The notes below the pieces were generated by a model. The model did no database searches. It had not been told where the DNA came from and saw only the letters and a program-made list of their open reading frames with translations. DNA of 20,254 nucleotides. Origin: Chara braunii. Its lineage: Eukaryota; Streptophyta; Charophyceae; Charales; Characeae. Positions 16,118-20,254 of the stretch are shown piece by piece. A program made the position numbers and the translations under genes. Each line of letters starts with the position of its first letter. The first letter of the stretch is position 1. The stretch lies in contig BFEA01000009.1 of the NCBI GenBank assembly GCA_003427395.1, positions 6,335,633 through 6,355,886 on the forward strand. Reading direction: 5' to 3'.

Positions 16118-16678
16118 ACAATAGGATCAGCAAACAATAGGCTCGATAAACAATAGGCTCGGCAAACAATAAGCTCAGGGACAGGATCATCAAACAATAG
16201 GTTTGGGGATAGGATCGGCAAACAATAGGGTCCGGGAAAGGGTCGGGGATAGGGTCGGGGATAGGGTCGGGGATAGGATCGGCAAACAATAGGATCGGTA
16301 AACGATACGATCGGATAGGGTCGGGGATAGGGTCGGCAAACAATAGGATCGGTAAACGATACGATTGGATAGGGTCAGGGATAGGATCGGCAAACAATAG
16401 GATCAGGGATATGGTCGGGGAAAGGGTCAGGGATATGGTCGGGGATAGGGTCAGGGATAGGGTCAGGGATAGGGTCGGGGATAGGGTCGGGGATAGGATC
16501 AGCAAACGATAGAATTGATAAACAATAGGGTCGGGGATAGGGTCGGCAAACATTAGGACTATTGTTTGGGGATAGGCTCAGCAAACTATAGGCTCGCCGA
16601 TAGGCTCTGGGATAGGCTCTGCAAACAATAGGCTCCGTAAACAATATGGTCGGGGATAGGATCAGCAACGATAATTCG
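16118..16678. repeat. Minisatellite of ATAGGGTCGGGG-type units
   Basis: Units of 6-12 bases (ATAGGGTCGGGG, ATAGGATCGGC) alternate with AAACAATAGG. Because the main unit is 12 bases, the minus strand reads as an open PIPDPIPDP repeat, which is a by-product and not evidence for a protein. Similar units return at 16800-16826 and 16980-17090. Confidence 0.9.
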
Positions 16679-16945
16679 AGCTAAAGGCTCCCACGGACCG
16701 TCTTTTCTTGGGTTTCTTATCAGCTCTTCCAGTCTCTCCCACTTCATGGCCTTCATATATCGGCGAACATACAGTGGGAAAAGTTGAATTGTACGCATTC
16801 AACAAGCAATAGGGTCGGGGATAGCACCAGCAACGATAATTTGAGATAAAGGCTCCCACGGGCCGACTTTTCTCAGGTTTCTTATCAGCTCTTCCAGGAT
16901 CTCCCACTTAGTGGCCTTCAAATATCGACGAACATACGGTTTCAA
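16664..16945. repeat. Two ~115-bp direct repeats between minisatellite blocks
   Basis: GCAACGATAATTcGAG, TAAAGGCTCCCACGG, TTTCTTATCAGCTCTTCCAG, TCTCCCACTT and CGAACATAC occur in the same order at about 16672-16770 and 16829-16938. On the minus strand both translate to KWERLEELIRN-like text, but most differences between the copies change the residue, so selection for a protein is not indicated. Confidence 0.85.
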
Positions 16946-17390
16946 CAAGCAGGTCACGTCACTTTACTCGTAGATACGCGGAAAGTGTTTCTCACAATAG
17001 CATCGGCCAACAATAGGATCGGCGATAGCATCAGCAAATGATAGCCTCGGTAAATGATAGCCGCGGGGATAAGGTCCGGGATAGGATCGTGAACCTCCAC
17101 TTCACATTCAGGCTGTGTGAACATCCACACTTGGATTTTTTTTATCGCAATTAGAACTGTTTTTTTCATTTTTCTTTTTCTCTTTTGTTTGTTTTCTTCT
17201 TTAATAAAGGATAATATTATATTTCTCTTATTTATAGCGATTCAAGGAAGATAGAGAAATGACAACGACGAAAGGGAGAAAGAAACCTGTTTATCTTTCT
17301 TCCTTTCTTTCTATTTTTGAAATGATGAACTGTATATTTGCCTTGGGTATTGGGCCCGAAGTAATAAAAAGTGAGCTCTTTGAGAAAGGC

Positions 17391-17454
17391 GGGGGGGGGG
17401 GGGGAAAAAAAAAAAAAAAAAAAGATGCATAAAAAAAAAAAAAAAAAAAAAAAA
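17391..17454. repeat. Poly-G / poly-A homopolymer cluster in RTEL1 intron 1
   Basis: A run of about 14 G (17391-17404) is followed by two long A-runs around 17406-17423 and 17431-17453. Lengths of such runs are prone to sequencing error. They lie just downstream of the exon 1 donor on the RTEL1 strand. Confidence 0.9.
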
Positions 17455-17474
17455 TGTTTATCTTTACGCTTTAC

Positions 17475-17576
17475 CTTTTGCAGAGCTTCAATGACCCGGC
17501 TCATATACACTATCTGGCATTCATATGCCTCAAAAGGAAAGTCCACACAAACAGAGCTGATGTTGTAGGTCGGCAT
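17475..17576 (-). CDS. RTEL1: RTEL1-like helicase, exon 1 (start codon and Q motif)
   Basis: The ATG at 17576-17574 begins MPTYNISSVCVDFPFEAYEC, followed by QIVYMSRVIEALQK up to the donor GTAAAG at 17474. VDFPFEAYECQ is the Q-motif region of RTEL1 helicases, whose N-terminus in the family also starts within about ten residues of this motif, so the start is well supported. The 34 codons end in phase 0 and match the phase of exon 2. Upstream on the minus strand are a poly-C/poly-G run (about 17611-17630) and then the U6-like and U2-like copies in the opposite direction. No TATA-like promoter was identified with confidence. RTEL1 acts in genome and telomere stability; the rest of the protein lies beyond the exons seen here. 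Confidence 0.93.
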
Positions 17577-17694
17577 GGTCCCTGGCTGATTTCCCCCTTG
17601 GAAGACGTTCCTCCCCCCCCCCCCCCCCCCTACCTATACCAAATGACAAGACGAAATCACAACGAAACAGGACGTAAGTCAAAAAAACAGCAGA

Positions 17695-17799
17695 TGCGCT
17701 TCAAGACATCCGTTAAATTTAGAACTATACACAGAAGATTGATTACAACGGCCCCTACGCAAGGATGACATGCATAAATCAAAAAATGGTCCAAATTTT
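17695..17799 (+). pseudogene. U6 snRNA-like sequence, core mutated
   Basis: The order of U6 landmarks is visible: a degenerate 5' stem (GCGCTTCAAG), ACATCCGTTAAATT, AGAACTATAC, ACACAGAAGATT, GGCCCCTACGCAAGGATGAC, ATGCATAAATC, and AATGGTCCAAATTTT as the 3' end with T-run. The 3' half is nearly as in plant U6. The invariant ACAGAGA box reads ACACAGA and the AGC triad region is altered by extra bases, so a working spliceosomal U6 is unlikely. No plant snRNA upstream element (TCCCACATCG) or TATA box is seen at the expected distance. U6 pairs with the 5' splice site and with U2 in the spliceosome. Confidence 0.85.
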
Positions 17800-17854
17800 A
17801 TTATTATTAATAATATTTTTAATAAAAGTTTAGAAATTGTCCAAAATTTTCAAA

Positions 17855-18060
17855 ATACCTTTCTCAATCTTTTTTGGCTAAGACCAAGTGTAGTATCTGT
17901 TCTGATTAGATCAATATAATGATATTATAATCTGATCCGTGGTCCATCGGGCCAAATGCTATTAAATTAATTCCTTTCGGTGGTTCACGGAGGGGTCAAA
18001 CAGCTAAGCTTGCTTACTTGACCCTTCCAGGGTTTACCTCTGTACGTCACTGCAGCAGAG
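17855..18060 (+). pseudogene. U2 snRNA-like sequence, structured but diverged
   Basis: The 5' end ATACCTTTCTC, the block TTGGCTAAGACCAAGTGTAG with the branch-site recognition sequence GTAGTA (17890-17895), TATCTGTTCT, the IIb-like hairpin TGGTCC/GGGCCA, and ATTAAATTAATT match plant U2 in order. A stem III can form from GGAGGGGTCAA and TTGACCCTTCC with TAAGC/GCTTA inside, and a stem IV from CTCTG/CAGAG. Stem I is broken, about 11 extra bases lie in IIa, and the Sm site (AATTCCTTTCGG) is poor. An A-rich run follows at 18072-18098, as after retroposed copies. Most likely a pseudogene; a diverged working copy cannot be excluded because several stems still pair. Confidence 0.85.
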
Positions 18061-18240
18061 TGCGGCGCAGCCAAAAAGACAAACAAAAAAAAAAAAAACG
18101 CAAATCAGAAACAAAATAGTCAAGTTGTCACAAACTTGTAGTCAGCAGCACATCCACAGGCTGCACTGTCTGCACAACAATTTTAAATCATACTTGCAGC
18201 ACATAGATGAAGTGTGCTGCACTGATTGCAGATGCGCAAA

Positions 18241-18303
<63 letters not shown>

Positions 18304-18420
18304 TAATAAATAAAAATAAAAATAAAAACAAAAAAAGAAAGAAAGAAAGAAGAAGAAGCAGCGTATGCATGCTATAGAGAGAGAGAGAGAGAGCAAACAA
18401 CCATTTCAAATTATTCAGAC
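18061..18420. repeat. A-rich run, hairpin, (AAT)n and (GA)n microsatellites
   Basis: An A-rich run (18072-18098), a perfect nine-base hairpin TGCAGCACA/TGTGCTGCA (18195-18221), (AAT)n at 18240-18303, A-rich and (GAAA)n text to 18355, and (GA)n at 18376-18393. The (GA)n is the tail of foldback element copy B. Confidence 0.85.
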
Positions 18421-19672
18421 AACCCTTGCCAGTACTTCAAAAGGTCCCTGCCAAAAATTGGCAAGGGTCCCGTCGTCAGGAGAAGGGTAGTCACTGGACT
18501 TGTAGTAAGGAGGGTACAGGCCAGCTATATATGGTGTAGCTTTGAATTCAGGTCCATGTTTCAGCAGTTATGGGTTACTGACTTACTAACTCGGCATGTG
18601 ATTTCCAGGGCTTCACTCCACTACTCACCAAATGTGCAAAACTAGAATGAATCTTCTCCTACAAACTGGAACCATACAAACCACATGTTTTTCTTTTGTT
18701 ATGAGTGGAGTGAGGCCCTTAGGGCCACTCCACATAAGAAAAGGAAGAACAAAAAAAATGAGACAGCTACTGTAATGTTTGTAGTACTTTCGTAACCCAT
18801 AACTCTTGGAACACAGACCTGAATCCGAATTCAGGATATATTGCTGGCCTGCTCGTGGTCTGCCAGCAGTTCAATGAACATCCGTCCAAAAGTATGGGAA
18901 CCCTGCTGATTCTTTGCAGGGGACCTTCTGGAAAAGAAAATAGATCCAGTGAGTAGTACAAACTGGCCCCAAAATCTAGGAAGATTCTCACGCCCGGCCA
19001 GTCCTGCCCGGCCTGGCACCCGGGCGTGACGCCCGAGGGGGTCTGACGCCCGGGGTACCCGGGCGTGCAACTGCGCTCTCCCAGAGGACTCCAAATCCGG
19101 GCTCATTTCGTTTTTTCCAAGTTGGCTGTCAAGGGGGGGGAAGGGGGGTATAAATTGGATTTAAAGGGGCTAAAGGGGGTCTAAAGGGGGGTGCCTTTGT
19201 GCGATTCTGTTATTTTCTTTTTTATCTCCGATTCTGTGAGGAATTATAATGTGACCCTCAGCCAAAAGTGGTTTGCATTTCAATCCTACACAACATATTT
19301 TTTTTCCGGATTTTTTTGAGGGGTTTTTTTTTTTTTTTTTTTTGCCGCTGGGGCTGCCCGGAACCCTGCCGGGGGTCATGCCCGGCCGGGCACCCGGGCG
19401 TGTACCCGGGCATAAGTTGGGTGCCCGGGCACCCGGGAAAACAGCCTAGCCCAAAATATTTTTTTCCCTGTGGACTTCCAATTTCAAAAGGGAGGGGCAC
19501 TGATGGTTACCGCAGCCTACCCTTTTTTATTTTTATTTTTTATTTGCAAATGCACCGCATCACGTGCATGCGCATGCGTGCACATGCGCAACTTGAGCAC
19601 ACGTGATGCGCCGCATGTATGTTCGAAATGCATCTGGAGTCTGGACCTCATAATGGTCAAATCCATTCAGAA
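18377..19672 (-). mobile_element. Long foldback element, copy B, with nested insertion
   Basis: Read on the minus strand it repeats copy A: tRNA-like head text (CTGAATGG at 19670-19663 and TTCGAA at 19627-19622, with the same 49-base span as copy A), a CACGTG hairpin, AAAAAAGGGTAGGCTGCGG, then after the insertion GGGGCCAGTTTGTACTACTC, the folded body and (CT)n. It is split by the 474-bp insertion at 18976-19449. The body again folds on itself (GGGCTTCACTCCACTACTC near 18608 and GAGTGGAGTGAGGCCC near 18703). Confidence 0.8.
18968..19457. mobile_element. 474-bp hAT-like nonautonomous insertion with 8-bp target duplication
   Basis: CCCAAAAT is at 18968-18975 and 19450-19457. The insert between them begins CTAGG and ends CCTAG, a short terminal inverted repeat. 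Both ends are rich in CCCGGGCGTG/CACGCCCGGG-like subterminal motifs (about 18990-19067 and 19376-19437). An 8-bp duplication, short TIRs and subterminal motif clusters are hAT features. Copy A at about 9745-9760 shows the uninterrupted site. No transposase is encoded; the middle has a G-rich block (19132-19190) and a T-run (19324-19343). Confidence 0.85.
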
Positions 19673-20190
19673 TGTTTCATCAGTTGGAAAAATGGATCTT
19701 GTGCAGAAAACAGTCCAGATACGTGTCCAAAGTAGGCCAGTGGCGAGAGGCCCCATGTGTCTGTGGCCTCTCCACCAACGTGTGCCAACCCATGGTTCCA
19801 TTTTTTCTCTAACACGGGTCTCGCGTGACGGGCCCACATGAGACACCGGTGGTGGTGGCAGGGTCCCAGATGTGAGAGATGCGAGACCCGCGGCCGCTGC
19901 CACGGCCCCACACGCGAGAGCAGCAGCGGACCGGTATCGTGGTATCGGTATCGTGGTAGGAATGCGCGCCGCGATTCACCCGAGCGGCGCAGCGGTTTGG
20001 AGGTCGGTCGGCGGGCGGTCTGGGGGCGCACGGGGACCGGCGGTGCACGGGGACGTAGGGCAAGGGCGGGTCCACGCGGCTTGGGTTTCTAGATGAGGCG
20101 CGGCGCCTGTCGGGGGCTGTGCGGGGACGCGTCGTGCGGTGGGACGTCGGCAGGGGGGCGTTGTGATTGTCGGCAGGCAGCCGTGGTGGG

Positions 20191-20192
<2 letters not shown>
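19673..20192. other. GC-rich stretch, no recognisable gene
   Basis: GC content rises from about 19800, with many CpG. GGGTCTCGC (19816-19824) is answered by GCGAGACCC (about 19880-19888). CGGTATCGTGGTATCGG at about 19931 is a short tandem. Overlapping open frames on both strands are expected in such DNA and none shows a known domain. Confidence 0.4.

Positions 20193-20253
<61 letters not shown>
20193..20253. repeat. (GA)n microsatellite at window end
   Basis: About 30 GA units reach the end of the window; total length is unknown. Confidence 0.95.

Positions 20254-20254
<1 letters not shown>

Larger units (their letters stand above)
11718..17474 (-). other. RTEL1: RTEL1 intron 1 (5,757 bp), filled with repeats
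   Basis: The donor GTAAAG (17474-17469) follows exon 1 and the acceptor ...TTGGTTGATGCAG precedes exon 2, with a T/G-rich run before it. The intron holds microsatellites, a direct repeat pair, ~100-bp tandem units, a foldback with a broken hammerhead, a satellite with telomere-like subrepeats and a minisatellite. Joining the exons gives ...EALQK then GQNALLESP..., which matches the family without gain or loss of residues. Confidence 0.88.

Noticed and set aside
16029-16553. PIPD-repeat protein on the minus strand
   Set aside because: A 12-bp minisatellite without stop codons explains it; no start context or conserved flank.
17232-17474. Continuation of the exon 1 frame past the donor (Phe-rich and Pro-rich text)
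   Set aside because: It is translation of poly-A, poly-G and intron sequence; similarity to RTEL1 ends exactly at the GTAAAG donor.
19809-20096. Several overlapping frames in the GC-rich right end
   Set aside because: Open on both strands because stops are rare in GC-rich DNA; Arg/Gly/Pro-rich with no motif.

Overview
This window looks like nuclear DNA of a plant-lineage (streptophyte) eukaryote with a repeat-rich genome. The main evidence is two separated exons of a plant-type RTEL1 helicase gene, a chromodomain-type Ty3/gypsy retrotransposon, diverged U6 and U2 snRNA copies, plant-telomere-like AAACCCTAA motifs in a satellite, and many microsatellites and foldback repeats. A charophyte alga such as Chara would fit, but that is an inference from general character; nothing here proves the genus.

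Layout. 1-6700: a decayed Ty3/gypsy chromovirus on the + strand. A W-box-like GTTGACC array and a structured leader precede gag, protease, RT-RNase H, integrase and chromodomain pieces, which are broken by frameshifts, stops, a 23-bp duplication and a mutated RT catalytic motif. 6700-9500: A-rich and tandem repeats, a tRNA-like SINE head, a foldback repeat joined to an intact type III hammerhead ribozyme (minus strand, 7516-7575), and a GC-richer stretch without a recognisable gene. 9490-10700: copy A of a long foldback element with a tRNA-like head and a (CT)n tail, holding a 261-bp nested insertion with a 10-bp target duplication. 11413-11717: RTEL1 exon 2. 11776-17100: microsatellites, a ~300-bp direct repeat pair, ~100-bp tandem units, a second hammerhead-linked foldback with a truncated ribozyme, a satellite with telomere-like subrepeats ending in a ~178-bp-arm palindrome, and a 12-bp minisatellite. 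17475-17576: RTEL1 exon 1 with the start codon. 17695-18060: U6-like then U2-like sequence, head-to-head with RTEL1. 18377-19672: copy B of the foldback element (minus strand) with a 474-bp hAT-like nested insertion. The end is GC-rich and finishes in (GA)n.

The only well-supported host protein gene is RTEL1, transcribed right to left. Exon 1 and exon 2 join in phase 0 across a 5,757-bp intron made almost wholly of repeats. No exon 3 was found, so everything left of 11,412, including the retrotransposon (antisense), is probably intron 2. The strongest unusual signals are the hammerhead ribozyme attached to a foldback hairpin, the U6-U2 snRNA tandem beside the RTEL1 start, and two nested transposons whose empty sites can be read from the paralogous copies inside the same window.
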